From Salinivibrio kushneri (lineage in GTDB: Bacteria > Pseudomonadota > Gammaproteobacteria > Enterobacterales > Vibrionaceae): DNA of 64,000 nt. Every line of letters begins with the position of its first letter. The stretch's first letter is position 1. Shown here piece by piece: positions 37,904 to 47,075 of the stretch. Both the position numbers and the translations under genes were made by a program. The notes beneath the pieces are model-generated. The model did not search any database, was not told where the DNA came from, and worked only from the letters and a program-made list of their open reading frames with translations. The stretch is taken from assembly GCF_027286325.1 (NCBI RefSeq), contig NZ_CP114589.1, positions 186,001 to 250,000 on the forward strand, in the 5' to 3' direction.

Positions 37904-38524
37904 TCATGTGGGCAGCGTCGATGCTGCCTGCATCACCCAGCGCTGATAACCGGACCGCTCACTCAGTTGTTGATACCAACGAGAAACATTGGGTGGTAGC
38001 ACCCAGTCGCTTTGCTGGCTAAGGCAATGGATTAAACTTCCCACGGCAATATCTGCCAACGTAATGCGATCTGAAGTGAGATATAGCTGGCCGTCGAGAG
38101 CATCATTAACTCTATCTAGCTCATAGCGGCATTGTTCCATCGCCCGTTGTTTCGCTTGCCTCTCATCAGAACCGTCAGGCGTCGAGGCAAACAAAGCGGC
38201 CTTGATGACTGGCTGGAAAGAAGACAAGCACCAGTCCATCCAGCGCTCATAACACGAACGTTGAAACGCACAATCGGGATACCACATCTTGTTCCCGTAG
38301 CACGCCACCAAATAGCGCAATATGGTATGCGATTCCCAAACACTGTTGGGGCCATCTTCGAGCACGGGCACCTGGCGCATCGGACACCGCTGTGCGACCG
38401 CTTGGGCATCGTGCCGATTGTGGTGAATGTCGACTTCTTCTAACGCAATACTTAAATCCAGCTCATCAATCAGCCACATCACTTTTTGAACATTAATTGA
38501 TAGCGGGTGCCCATAAATCTTCAT
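37904..38524 (-). CDS. Glutathione S-transferase
   Basis: This 206-residue GST has the N-terminal pattern MKIYGHPLSINVQKVMWLIDELDL, QVPVLEDG with the cis-proline, and WESHTILRYL. A helical C-terminal domain ends with IAVGSLIHCLSQQ (the conserved ADIAVG turn). It belongs to the theta-like bacterial GSTs. AAGGAGA precedes the ATG at 38524. Confidence 0.85.
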   Translation of the reverse strand: MKIYGHPLSINVQKVMWLIDELDLSIALEEVDIHHNRHDAQAVAQRCPMRQVPVLEDGPNSVWESHTILRYLVACYGNKMWYPDCAFQRSCYERWMDWCLSSFQPVIKAALFASTPDGSDERQAKQRAMEQCRYELDRVNDALDGQLYLTSDRITLADIAVGSLIHCLSQQSDWVLPPNVSRWYQQLSERSGYQRWVMQAASTLPT

Positions 38525-38845
38525 TTGGCTCTCCTTGTCACGCGATAAAGCATTTCCTTGCTTGGGTGCGCCTTTGAGGCTCGCATAATCCTTTATCTAT
38601 AGCAAGTAATCGGGTAGATCAGCCAAAAACCTCAATACTCGACCAATAATGCACGGAAACAGCAACAGGTTGCACCTCGTTTTGAGTGTTTTGTGATGTT
38701 TCCTTCTGAAACGGAAATTCCAAATTGCGGCAAGCTTATCCAGCTATGTCACATTTCTTTCATTATGTATTGGCCTGCCCATATATCAGCGTTAATCTAT
38801 TGATTGTTAAGACTTATTAACAAAACACTCAACCAAGGAAGGATT
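38525..38845. other. Divergent intergenic region before the oligopeptide-binding protein gene
   Basis: This 321-base AT-rich gap must hold promoters for the GST gene and the binding-protein gene. I see no operator, repeat or small gene in it. Confidence 0.4.
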
Positions 38846-40453
38846 ATGAAAGCAACGGTATTAGCCAGTGCGCTAGCACTCGCATTGAGCGGCTCGGCAT
38901 TGGCCGCGCAAGTTCCTGATGACGTCACACTCGCCGAAAACCAAACGCTTATCTGGGGCGTATCGGGAGAAGTACCCACGTTAGACCCCACCAAATCCAG
39001 TGATTCAGCCAGCAATAAAATCATCTCCGATTTGTTTGAGGGATTGATGGTGCGCAATCCAAATGGCGACGTGGTGCCTGGTTTGGCAAAAGATTGGGAA
39101 GTAAGCGAAGACGGGCTAACGTATACGTTCCATCTGCGCGAAGCCAAATGGTCTGACGGTGAGCCCATTACCGCTGCCGATGTGGTTTATACACTACAGC
39201 GTGTGGTTGACCCGGTCACTGGCGCGCCTTATGCGTGGTACCTAGGCACGGCCAATATCAAAAATGCTAAAGCGATCACCGACGGCGAAAAACCCGCCGA
39301 GCAGCTTGGCGTCAAAGCCATCGACGATCACACGGTGGAATTTACCCTTGAGCGCCGCACGCCCTACTTCCCAAATATGCTCACCCACTCGTCCACCTAC
39401 CCGGTACCACAGCACGCGTTAGAAGCCTTTGGTGACAGCTGGACGCGCCCAGATAATATGGTCAACTCTGGCGCCTATAACCTCACCAACTGGGTCATTA
39501 ACGAGCGTATTGATTTGGCGCGTAACCCACTTTACTGGAATAACGACGAAACGGTGATTAATAAAACCTCCTATGTCGCCTCCAGTGATGTCAACGCTGA
39601 GTATAACCGTTACCGTACCGGTGAAATTGATATCACTTCGAGCTTTCCACTCGAGGCCTTTGATCAAATTAAGAAGGAACGCCCTGATGAGTTGATCACT
39701 ATGCCGTCTCTGGCGACCTATTATTATTTGTTTAATACAGAGAAAGCGCCCTTTGACGATGTGCGAGTGCGTAAAGCTTTGTCGTATGCGATTGATAGAA
39801 ACATCATTACCGACATTATTCTTGGTCAAGGTCAGCTTCCGGCATATAGCGCCACGCCACCAGCCATCAATCATTTTGAGCCACCTAAGCTCGAATGGGC
39901 GGAAATGAGCCAAGATGAGCGCTATCAAAAAGCCAAAGCTTTGCTAGCAGAAGCCGGCTTTACCCAAGATAACCCACTGGAATTTGAGCTAGTCTATAAC
40001 ACCATGGAGTCACACAAAAAACTGGCGTTAGCCGTGACGTCTATGTGGAAGCGTCACCTTCCTGTCAATGTCAACTTGGCCAACCAAGAGTGGAAAACCT
40101 TCTTGCAAAAAGTCTTGCAAAAAGACTTTGATGTCGCCCGTGACGGCTGGATAGGTGATTACAACGAGGCATCCACGTTCCTGAGCTACTTCAGCAGTGA
40201 TGGCATGAATAAAACCAGCTGGGGCAACGAAGACTATGACAAAGCACTTGATCAAGCGTTAACGGTGGCAGAGCCCGAGAAACGAAAAGCGTACTACCAA
40301 GAGGCAGAGCGTATTTTCGCCCGTGATATGCCAGCGATCCCATTGTACTTCTACACCCGTAGCGTGATTAAGAGCCCGAAAGTGGGCGGGTACAACACAG
40401 ATAACCCCAACAAGCTTCGGTATACACGCAACCTGTATATTACTAAAAATTGA
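38846..40453 (+). CDS. Periplasmic oligopeptide-binding protein (OppA/MppA-like)
   Basis: This 535-residue protein has a signal peptide (1-20, ALALSGSALAA). The SBP_bac_5 fold follows: WGVSGEVPTLDPTKSSDSASNKIISDLFEGL, then WSDGEPITAADVVYTLQRVVDP, and VRKALSYAIDRNIITDIILGQGQLPA. It should capture peptides for an Opp-type ABC importer. No permease or ATPase gene is linked, so it either shares a transporter encoded elsewhere, as MppA does, or acts as a sensor. The ATG follows AAGGAAGGA, and a strong terminator follows the gene. Confidence 0.92.
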   Translation: MKATVLASALALALSGSALAAQVPDDVTLAENQTLIWGVSGEVPTLDPTKSSDSASNKIISDLFEGLMVRNPNGDVVPGLAKDWEVSEDGLTYTFHLREAKWSDGEPITAADVVYTLQRVVDPVTGAPYAWYLGTANIKNAKAITDGEKPAEQLGVKAIDDHTVEFTLERRTPYFPNMLTHSSTYPVPQHALEAFGDSWTRPDNMVNSGAYNLTNWVINERIDLARNPLYWNNDETVINKTSYVASSDVNAEYNRYRTGEIDITSSFPLEAFDQIKKERPDELITMPSLATYYYLFNTEKAPFDDVRVRKALSYAIDRNIITDIILGQGQLPAYSATPPAINHFEPPKLEWAEMSQDERYQKAKALLAEAGFTQDNPLEFELVYNTMESHKKLALAVTSMWKRHLPVNVNLANQEWKTFLQKVLQKDFDVARDGWIGDYNEASTFLSYFSSDGMNKTSWGNEDYDKALDQALTVAEPEKRKAYYQEAERIFARDMPAIPLYFYTRSVIKSPKVGGYNTDNPNKLRYTRNLYITKN

Positions 40454-40490
40454 TCGCCACTGAATAAGTCGCTATCAAACACGAAGCCCA

Positions 40491-40520
40491 ACGCCACGCT
40501 TTAACGCGTGGCGTTTTTAT
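40491..40520 (+). terminator. Terminator after the oligopeptide-binding protein gene
   Basis: ACGCCACGC-TTTAAC-GCGTGGCGT is followed by TTTTTAT. Confidence 0.9.
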
Positions 40521-40533
40521 TCATACGCACAAA

Positions 40534-40570
40534 CAAAAAAACGCCAGCCTTTCGGCCAGCGCTTTTTTTT
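40534..40570 (-). terminator. Terminator after tRNA-Asn
   Basis: On the minus strand, CGCTGGCC-GAAA-GGCTGGCG (two G-U pairs) is followed by seven Ts, just downstream of the tRNA 3' end. Confidence 0.82.
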
Positions 40571-40574
40571 AATT

Positions 40575-40650
40575 TGGCTCCCCCAACTGGACTCGAACCA
40601 GTGACATACGGATTAACAGTCCGCCGTTCTACCAACTGAACTATGGGGGA
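40575..40650 (-). tRNA. tRNA-Asn (GUU)
   Basis: This 76-base cloverleaf includes an encoded CCA end. The acceptor stem is TCCCCCA with TGGGGGA, the anticodon loop is CTGTTAATC (GUU), and the T-arm is CACTGGTTCGAGTCCAGTT-like. The sequence closely matches E. coli tRNA-Asn outside the acceptor stem. It stands alone with its own promoter and terminator. Confidence 0.98.
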
Positions 40651-40674
40651 ATCGTCTTTACGACAACGAGCGAG

Positions 40675-40703
40675 ATGATAGGCAATCCATTATCTCGGTG
40701 CAA
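40675..40703 (-). promoter_or_regulatory. Sigma-70 promoter of tRNA-Asn
   Basis: Read on the minus strand, TTGCAC and TATCAT are spaced by 17 bases. They place the transcription start about 17 bases upstream of the mature 5' end. Confidence 0.75.
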
Positions 40704-40801
40704 GCCTTTTTTCAATAAATCCCCACACACTCGGCTCGAATGGCTAAAAAGGCAACAAATCAGACGATTAAACTATCGTTTTTGCACTGACGTAGGTAAA
40801 A

Positions 40802-42766
40802 GTGCAAATATACAATCCAGTAGCTGACTTCGAGGACCCAGAGACATTGGACAAAGACGCATCGCTCCCACTGTTTGTTGCCGGCCCCATGCTAAGGCGT
40901 ACGACACAACATGAAGTAACCTTATGGTCAGTGCTGACACAAAAGCCCGACGATGGCACCGTGTCGGTTTATCAACACGACCAGATATTAGCATCCAAGC
41001 CATTATCAGCTGGGAATTGGTTTCGTATTGGCGAGCGTGCGTGGATCGTGCTTCATCATCTCCGGTCGGCCCATGGATTTCCTGTCGATCGCCCCTTGTC
41101 ATACGACATACAAATCAACCGTAGTGGATTGGCTGACATCCAACCAGATGTCTTATATGACAACGAGCAAGCGCCCTCTTTTTGTATTCCCTCAACAGCC
41201 ACCCACATCGCGCATGGCTCATGTCGACATCCTCACCACCACTGCGATGATGCCCTCGTCACTCTCGACCAACATTTAGCCACGGCCCCTATGACACAAT
41301 GGCCCAATATGTTGATTATGAGTGGCGATCAAATCTATGCTGATGACGTCGCCACGCCGATGCTGCAGCGTATTCGCCGATTAATTGCCGTATTGGGTCT
41401 TAAAAATGAGTATTTCGAGGCCGCGCCCATTGTCGACTGCCGTGCATTGGATACACACCCTGACAGCTATGTGCAACGCGGCAAACTTCTCCCTAACCAG
41501 CGTGCGGAAAAAGGCAGCCGCCTAGAGAAACTGTTTGGTCAACCACTGCCTATTTTTACATCCAAAACCGTCTCAAATCATCTGATAAGCTTTGCAGAGC
41601 ACGTTGCCATGTATTTGCTGGTGTGGGCCCCCGTTTCTTGGGCGCTAACAGATGGGCCTCATCTTCAACCTCCCAGTCAACTTACCGAGGAGCAACGCGA
41701 GCGCTATCAACAAGAAAAAGCCACTTTGGATGTGTTTCGCGCCGGCTTGCCTCAGGTGCAAAGACTGTTTGCGCACCTATCAACCTATATGATCTTTGAC
41801 GACCATGACATCACCGATGATTGGAATATCACTGTCGGATGGGAGCAGGCGGCGTACTTTAATCCCTTTTCTCGCCGTATTATTGGTAATGGTCTCATGG
41901 CGTATTGGTTGTGCCAAGGTTGGGGCAATGCGCCCGATAACTTTAGCCAAGACTTTCTTACTACCGCCCGCCAAAGCGCCTATCAGCCCATTGATATTCG
42001 CGACCCAATAGACATACAAACAGAGGCTCACCAGGCCATGGTGGAGCAATGTCTGCGCTTTGAACACTGGCATTACACGGTGCCAACGACGCCACATCTC
42101 GTGGTATTAGACACACGTACTCGTCGCTGGCGATCCGAATCAAGAATGAATAAACCGTCGGGTCTGATGGACTGGGAAGCACTGATGGATTTTCAACATG
42201 ATCTACTAAGACATGATAGCGCGGTGATTGTCTCTGCTGCCCCCATGTTCGGTGTTAAGTTTATTGAGGTATTGCAAAGAGTCGCGACCTGGCTAGGCGT
42301 GCCCACTGTCGTGGATGCCGAAAACTGGATGGCCCACCCAGGGAGTGCCAATACGCTACTTAGTATTTTTCGTCATCAACGCACGCCCACCAATTACGTG
42401 ATTTTATCTGGGGATGTGCATTACTCGTTTGCTTATGATATCCGAATCCGATTTCGCACCCATAGCCCGCGTCTGTGGCAAATAACCGCCAGTGGTTTCA
42501 AAAACCGCTTCCCCGAGCCACTCCTCACCATTTGCGAGTGGTGCGATCGAGTTTTGTTCAGCCCACTGTCGCCACTGAATTGGCTCACAAAACGCAAGCG
42601 TATGCGTATTGAGCGGCGCGACCCTGATACACCAGGCCCGAAGCGTCTCGTCAATGCCAGCGCCGTGGGGTTGGTCACTTTGAATGAAGATGGCTCTCCA
42701 CGCACCATTAGCCTTCTGAAGACCGATGGTCAACGCGTCTCTTTTCCCGAAAAGACAAACACCTAG
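40802..42766 (+). CDS. PhoD-like metallophosphatase family protein
   Basis: This 654-residue protein has PhoD-family metal-site motifs in order: AHGSCRHP, MSGDQIYADD, MIFDDHDITDDWNI and YVILSGDVHYSFAYD. PhoD enzymes are calcium/iron phosphodiesterases or phosphatases. Unlike classical PhoD, it has no twin-arginine signal at the N-terminus (MQIYNPVADFEDPETL), so it is probably cytoplasmic. The start is a GTG after AGG, so the exact start is not certain. It belongs to the longer, uncharacterised PhoD-like group, and its substrate is unknown. A structured region and a DUF465 gene follow. Confidence 0.82.
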   Translation: MQIYNPVADFEDPETLDKDASLPLFVAGPMLRRTTQHEVTLWSVLTQKPDDGTVSVYQHDQILASKPLSAGNWFRIGERAWIVLHHLRSAHGFPVDRPLSYDIQINRSGLADIQPDVLYDNEQAPSFCIPSTATHIAHGSCRHPHHHCDDALVTLDQHLATAPMTQWPNMLIMSGDQIYADDVATPMLQRIRRLIAVLGLKNEYFEAAPIVDCRALDTHPDSYVQRGKLLPNQRAEKGSRLEKLFGQPLPIFTSKTVSNHLISFAEHVAMYLLVWAPVSWALTDGPHLQPPSQLTEEQRERYQQEKATLDVFRAGLPQVQRLFAHLSTYMIFDDHDITDDWNITVGWEQAAYFNPFSRRIIGNGLMAYWLCQGWGNAPDNFSQDFLTTARQSAYQPIDIRDPIDIQTEAHQAMVEQCLRFEHWHYTVPTTPHLVVLDTRTRRWRSESRMNKPSGLMDWEALMDFQHDLLRHDSAVIVSAAPMFGVKFIEVLQRVATWLGVPTVVDAENWMAHPGSANTLLSIFRHQRTPTNYVILSGDVHYSFAYDIRIRFRTHSPRLWQITASGFKNRFPEPLLTICEWCDRVLFSPLSPLNWLTKRKRMRIERRDPDTPGPKRLVNASAVGLVTLNEDGSPRTISLLKTDGQRVSFPEKTNT

Positions 42767-42773
42767 AAAGCTC

Positions 42774-42853
42774 GCCTGCTACATCACCGTGATTATCATC
42801 GATGAAATTTGGATAATCGCGGTAAGCAGGCCTAACCTTATAAAAGGTAGGCC
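42774..42853 (+). promoter_or_regulatory. Two overlapping hairpins before the DUF465 gene
   Basis: A long stem pairs GCCTGCT with AGCAGGC (42774-42780 and 42825-42831) and continues inside as ACCGTGATTATC with GATAATCGCGGT (42786-42797 and 42812-42823). A second stem, GGCCTAACCTT with AAGGTAGGCC (42829-42839 and 42844-42853), shares bases 42829-42831 with the first. The second lies just before the GGAGG site of the next gene. It may be an attenuator-like leader or a processed junction. Confidence 0.6.
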
Positions 42854-42869
42854 GATAACAGGAGGCTTT

Positions 42870-43109
42870 ATGCAAGGAGAAAACCACGCACTCGTTTTTG
42901 ATTTCCCAGAGCATCGCGATCGTATCCACCATCTGAAGCAATGTGACCCAGCGTTTCAACTCGATGCACAACGCTACCACCAACTTGATCACCATATTCG
43001 TGGTTTAGAGATGAACCAAATCCCTACCAGCGACGATGTTTTTACCGCCATGAAACGACAGCGCGCGCACCTCAAAGACCGCTTGTACGAAAAGCTACGC
43101 ACACATTAA
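42870..43109 (+). CDS. YdcH-like DUF465 protein
   Basis: This 79-residue, mostly helical protein has the DUF465 pattern HRDRIHHLKQCDPAFQLDAQRYHQLDHHIRGLE followed by LKDRLYEKLR. These small cytoplasmic proteins form helical hairpins; their function is unknown. The ATG at 42870 lies after GGAGGCTTT; a longer frame from 42726 runs through the upstream gene and the hairpins and is not real. The sugar dehydrogenase gene starts 13 bases after its stop. Confidence 0.85.
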   Translation: MQGENHALVFDFPEHRDRIHHLKQCDPAFQLDAQRYHQLDHHIRGLEMNQIPTSDDVFTAMKRQRAHLKDRLYEKLRTH

Positions 43110-43122
43110 TGGGAGGTGATCA

Positions 43123-44247
43123 ATGCGTCTGTCGCATTCATTGTGCTTGGTGGTTCTGTTTCTTGGAACAATAGGGGCTGCAGAGGCGAAAACCATCAAC
43201 ACGGAGGCGGTAAACCTCCGTGTTGAAACATTGAAGTCCGTTTTTTCTCACCCATGGGGGATCACTGAGCTTCCGGATGGCGATCTGCTAATCACTGAGC
43301 GAAACGGCAAACTTAAGCGTTTAACACCTAATGGGCTAGTCGTTTCAATTTTAGGCACCCCGAAAAACGTGTTTCAAGAGGGACAAGGGGGGCTACTAGA
43401 TATAGCCTTGGCACCTGACTTTGCTACCAGCCAGCGTTTGTACCTCTCCTATGCCGCCGTCGATGAGCAAGGACAAGCAGGCACGGAGGTAATGATGGCC
43501 ACACTGTCTAAGGATGTATTGATTGACAATCGCGTTATCTTTAAAGCCCTTCCCAAGCGCGGTGGCGGACGCCATTTTGGTAGCCGTTTATTAGTCACCT
43601 CTAACCATCTGTATATCACGCTCGGCGACCGTGGCCAGCGCAATCGCGCGCAATTTGCCGACGATCATCTGGGTGCGCTCGTTCGTCTTAATCTTGATGG
43701 CACAGTACCGAAGAGTAACCCGTTCACAAAGGTGGATGACAAACGTGCGGAAGTGTTTAGCTTCGGACACCGAAATATCCAAGGTATCGCATTAGATAAC
43801 AACGGTACACGTATTTGGGCACACGAGCACGGTCCCCAAGGTGGCGATGAGCTCAACGTTATCCTCGCCGGTGAAAACTATGGCTGGCCGACCATCACGT
43901 ATGGCGTTAACTATGGGCTGGGCACACAAATCGGAGAAGGCACATCCCATCCTGGCATGCGCCAACCTGTGTATTACTGGGATCCCTCTATCGCCCCATC
44001 GGGCATGACGATGGTCAACAGCCAGCAGTTTCCGATGTGGAACGGGGATTTACTGCTCGGGTCGTTAAAGTTTGGCTTGTTAGTGAGGCTAGAGCTGGAG
44101 AATGGCCAAGTCACGCATGAAGAGCGAATGTTAGAGGGTCAGTTTGGCCGCATTCGCGATGTGATACAAGCACGTGACGGCAGTTTGCTCATCCTCACTG
44201 ATAGAAGAAATGGCAGTGTATTACGGGTGACACCATTATCAGAGTAG
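43123..44247 (+). CDS. Periplasmic PQQ-dependent aldose sugar dehydrogenase (YliI-like)
   Basis: This 374-residue protein has a signal peptide (about 1-22, ending GAAEAK) and a six-bladed beta-propeller of the glucose/sorbosone dehydrogenase family: HPWGITELPDGDLLITERNGKL, GQGGLLDIALAPDF, GRHFGSRL, GHRNIQGIALD and HEHGPQGGDELN. The last two hold the catalytic histidine and cofactor/metal residues. It should oxidise aldose sugars with PQQ. No pqq biosynthesis genes are in the window. GGAGGTGATCA precedes the ATG. Confidence 0.88.
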   Translation: MRLSHSLCLVVLFLGTIGAAEAKTINTEAVNLRVETLKSVFSHPWGITELPDGDLLITERNGKLKRLTPNGLVVSILGTPKNVFQEGQGGLLDIALAPDFATSQRLYLSYAAVDEQGQAGTEVMMATLSKDVLIDNRVIFKALPKRGGGRHFGSRLLVTSNHLYITLGDRGQRNRAQFADDHLGALVRLNLDGTVPKSNPFTKVDDKRAEVFSFGHRNIQGIALDNNGTRIWAHEHGPQGGDELNVILAGENYGWPTITYGVNYGLGTQIGEGTSHPGMRQPVYYWDPSIAPSGMTMVNSQQFPMWNGDLLLGSLKFGLLVRLELENGQVTHEERMLEGQFGRIRDVIQARDGSLLILTDRRNGSVLRVTPLSE

Positions 44248-44257
44248 CAGGTAGGCA

Positions 44258-45028
44258 CTAGGTAAGACTAGAGGTAACCTCGCCGTCATTGTGAGGTATC
44301 GACAGACGATATTGCTCACCATCGTAGTCTAAATTGGTGACTAACCACGCGCTTTGTGATTTAGCGCGATCATCGAATTTAAGCCCACAATGATAACGCT
44401 CACCTTTAAGACGGTGACTCAATATGACCCCACTCATTGTCAACGCTTGGCTGGCTGAGATACCCGTTAGGCTGAGCGTTGCATTTTGTTCCGTATCAAT
44501 CTGTAAGCCAATCGCACGGTAAGAAAACAAGCATCCGCCCACAGAGAGATCGTGTATCGTCACGGGTACGCTCGCTTTACCGTCTATGCTTAACGCTGCA
44601 GAGAGCTCGACATTGAAACGCTTGTCTTGACGCAAAGGCGTGGCGCTAGCACCGTCACGAGCCAGCTCGACACATAAAAGGGTATGGTGGGCTTCCATCA
44701 AGCCTTGTACTTTTCCACCAAATCGAATCAGCGAACCATCGGCAGACACACCATGAAGACGTAACCGATAACCCGCCCCAAAATACTGCTTTTTCTGTTG
44801 GGCCGACAGTTTGGGCAACTGCAGATAACAAAAGCGTTGTCCATCACTGCCAATCAACAACCCATTAAATCGAAACAAAGCTTTAGTTGGCGTCTGAATA
44901 TGAACACGTACCAAGGTTGCCACTCCCAACTTAAGTACCGCGTGAGTGACAGCTAAAGCGATGGCTTCTTGATTTTTTTCTATCGCGTTGAGTTGCTCTT
45001 TTATGGGCATATTGGCGGTCGTTGTCAT
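44258..45028 (-). CDS. PilZ-domain cyclic-di-GMP-binding protein
   Basis: The 256-residue protein has an N-terminal YcgR-like flavodoxin-type region (about 30-125) and a PilZ domain (about 128-245). The cyclic-di-GMP site is intact: R133-x3-R137 (RQDKR) and D160-x-S162-x2-G165 (DLSVGG). It is likely an effector that slows flagella or alters surface behaviour when cyclic-di-GMP rises. It converges with the sugar dehydrogenase gene ten bases away. Four cyclic-di-GMP-related genes are in this window, but none is adjacent. Confidence 0.85.
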   Translation of the reverse strand: MTTTANMPIKEQLNAIEKNQEAIALAVTHAVLKLGVATLVRVHIQTPTKALFRFNGLLIGSDGQRFCYLQLPKLSAQQKKQYFGAGYRLRLHGVSADGSLIRFGGKVQGLMEAHHTLLCVELARDGASATPLRQDKRFNVELSAALSIDGKASVPVTIHDLSVGGCLFSYRAIGLQIDTEQNATLSLTGISASQALTMSGVILSHRLKGERYHCGLKFDDRAKSQSAWLVTNLDYDGEQYRLSIPHNDGEVTSSLT

Positions 45029-45143
45029 CCGTTAATAGGAATTACAGTATTTTCATCAACATCGGTTGTATTGAGTATAGATCGCACTATTCGCCCATGT
45101 TAATTTTTCGACACATAAAGCACTCATCTATCAAGGACACATC

Positions 45144-46150
45144 ATGAAAGGGACGCTAAAACGACTACTGCTCGGCACAATGCTGGTCAGCTCCCCCCTT
45201 GCCCAAGCCAGCGATCAAGCGGAATGTGGCAAGGTCTCTATCGCGGATATGAATTGGAACTCAGCCACACTCATGGCACATGTTGACCAATTTATCTTAG
45301 CGCATGGATATGGGTGTGATGCCTCTCTTGTCCCAGGCGATACCATGCCTACCGGTGTATCGATGACAGAAAAAGGCGAGCCCGATATTGCCCCAGAGTT
45401 TTGGACAAACTCACACAAAGCAATGTTGGATAAAGGCGTGCGAGAGGGGCGATTACGGTATGCAGGCAATGCATTCTCACAAGGGGGCAACGAAGGCTTT
45501 TGGGTACCCAAATATATGGTCGATCAACACCCCGAGCTAGCGACTATTGAAGGTATCAAAGCGCATCCAGAGCTGTTCCCTCATCCCGAAGACCCTGACA
45601 AAGCCGCATTTATGGGTTGCCCGGCGGGATGGACATGTCAAATCTCAGCCCAGCACATTTTTAACGCTCTTGAGTTGGACAAAGCTGGCTTTGAAATTGT
45701 CGACCCAGGCTCTGCAGCAGGCTTAGCTGGCACCATCGTGCGTGCCAATGAGCGAAAAAACCTTGGTTTGGTTATTATTGGGCACCGACCCCTGTAATGG
45801 GAAAATATGAAATGGTTGAGGTCGATTTGGGTGCCGATGTCAATTTAGCGCACTACAAACAGTGTATAACTCAAGCGGACTGTCGCTCACCCCAAGTCAC
45901 CGCATTTCCTACCTCCCCCGTGCACTCACTGACCACAGCATCATTTGCCAAACAAGCGCCCGCGGCATTCAACTATATCAGCCGCCGCGAATACGATAAT
46001 CAGGTAATGAGTGACATGCTGGCTTGGATGGATACCTACCAAGCGGACGGTGAAATAGCCGCAGACGAGTTTCTTCGACGCTATCCAAGCCTTTGGCATC
46101 AGTGGGTCGATACACAAACTGCGCAACGTGTCGAAGACGCACTACGATAA
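45144..46150 (+). pseudogene. Glycine-betaine/proline-type binding protein (ProX/OpuAC), frameshifted
   Basis: A signal peptide (ending PLAQAS) and an OpuAC-type binding protein are encoded from 45144, but the frame ends early at 45797. The next 117 codons (45797-46150, MGKYEMVEVDLG...) continue the same family in the -1 frame. Adding one A to the A6 run at 45755-45760 restores ERKKPWFGYYWAPTPVMGKYE, the conserved ligand-binding stretch, and gives one protein of 335 residues. So the gene is either inactivated by a one-base loss, a sequencing error in a homopolymer, or rescued by slippage. No proV or proW gene is linked. It would capture osmoprotectants. Confidence 0.85.
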
Positions 46151-46189
46151 CGGTAGAACATACGCCTTCAGAGACGTCAACAGACATGA

Positions 46190-46220
46190 CTTGCCGAGGG
46201 TCAAGCACGACCTCGGCAAG
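46190..46220. terminator. Hairpin between convergent genes
   Basis: A perfect ten-base stem, CTTGCCGAGG with CCTCGGCAAG, has an 11-base loop and lies between the binding-protein pseudogene and the oxygenase gene. No long T-run follows on either strand. Confidence 0.55.
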
Positions 46221-46232
46221 CATAAAAGTGTG

Positions 46233-47075
46233 TTACTCGATCACGCCAAGCTCACGGAGGCGTTCCATCAAATAACTGTTAGCCGTATGGCGCTCAGACA
46301 GGACAACATCAGGCTTAGGGTGCAAAAATAGCGGCAGCGAGATACGCGCTTTGGTTTTATCCGCGCCTTCCGGGTTCACGACACGGTGAGTGGTAGAAGG
46401 GAAATAACCGCCGGATGCTTCTTGAAGCATATCACCAATATTGACGATTAAATTACCAAAATCACAAGGTACATCTAACCAGCTCCCATCTTTCGCTTTA
46501 ACTTGTAAGCCAGGTTCATTGGCAGCAGGCAATATTGTCAGCAAATTAATGTCTTCATGAGCCGCGGCTCGAATCGCTCCAAGCTCTTCATCACCCTTTA
46601 ATGGTGGGTAGTGTAAGACACGCAATAAGGTCTGTTGGCTACCATTAATCATGCTAGAGAGCGGTTGCGAGAAATGTTGGCTTATATCAGAAGGTGATTG
46701 ACGCTCTACCCACGAGAGCAAGGTTTCCGCTAAATGCGTGGCATGCTCGTAATAAGACTGTAAATTCCCTCTCAAGGCGTCTGGACACTGCCCCCATGGG
46801 TAATAATGAAAGAACTCTTTCAGATCACGCTTGGTATGGCCTTTCGCCGTTTCTGCTACTTTTGAGGGAAAAAAGCCGTCTTGGGTGTCGGGCTTATAGG
46901 TAAAGCGGTGCTTGTCTTCGGTATTAAAAAAACCTTCCCATTGCTGATAGATATCGGCGACCCATTGTTGCTGCAAAGGGTGATTTTTTAATACACCAAA
47001 ACCTGTTTCACGTAGGGATTTAACAAACGCCTGCTCTGCATCAGGCGCAGTAAAGTCAATGGCTTGCAGTGTCAT
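46233..47075 (-). CDS. 2-oxoglutarate/Fe(II)-dependent oxygenase (isopenicillin N synthase-like)
   Basis: This 280-residue protein has the non-haem iron triad H173-x-D175 (AAHEDINLLT) and H230 (STTHRVVNP), with the co-substrate motif R244-x-S246 (ARISLPLF). The N-terminal DIOX_N-like part has ETGFGVLKNHP. The family hydroxylates, desaturates or cyclises small molecules; bacterial members like this one include ethylene-forming-enzyme relatives, but the substrate is not predictable. It is monocistronic. Confidence 0.87.
   Translation of the reverse strand: MTLQAIDFTAPDAEQAFVKSLRETGFGVLKNHPLQQQWVADIYQQWEGFFNTEDKHRFTYKPDTQDGFFPSKVAETAKGHTKRDLKEFFHYYPWGQCPDALRGNLQSYYEHATHLAETLLSWVERQSPSDISQHFSQPLSSMINGSQQTLLRVLHYPPLKGDEELGAIRAAAHEDINLLTILPAANEPGLQVKAKDGSWLDVPCDFGNLIVNIGDMLQEASGGYFPSTTHRVVNPEGADKTKARISLPLFLHPKPDVVLSERHTANSYLMERLRELGVIE

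Noticed and set aside
37189-38524. Tandem duplication of GST genes
   Set aside because: The two proteins are only distantly similar and lie on opposite strands, so this is not a recent duplication.
42726-42869. 48-residue N-terminal extension of the DUF465 protein
   Set aside because: It overlaps the previous gene and the hairpins, while GGAGG sits right before the ATG at 42870 and the short form fits the family length.
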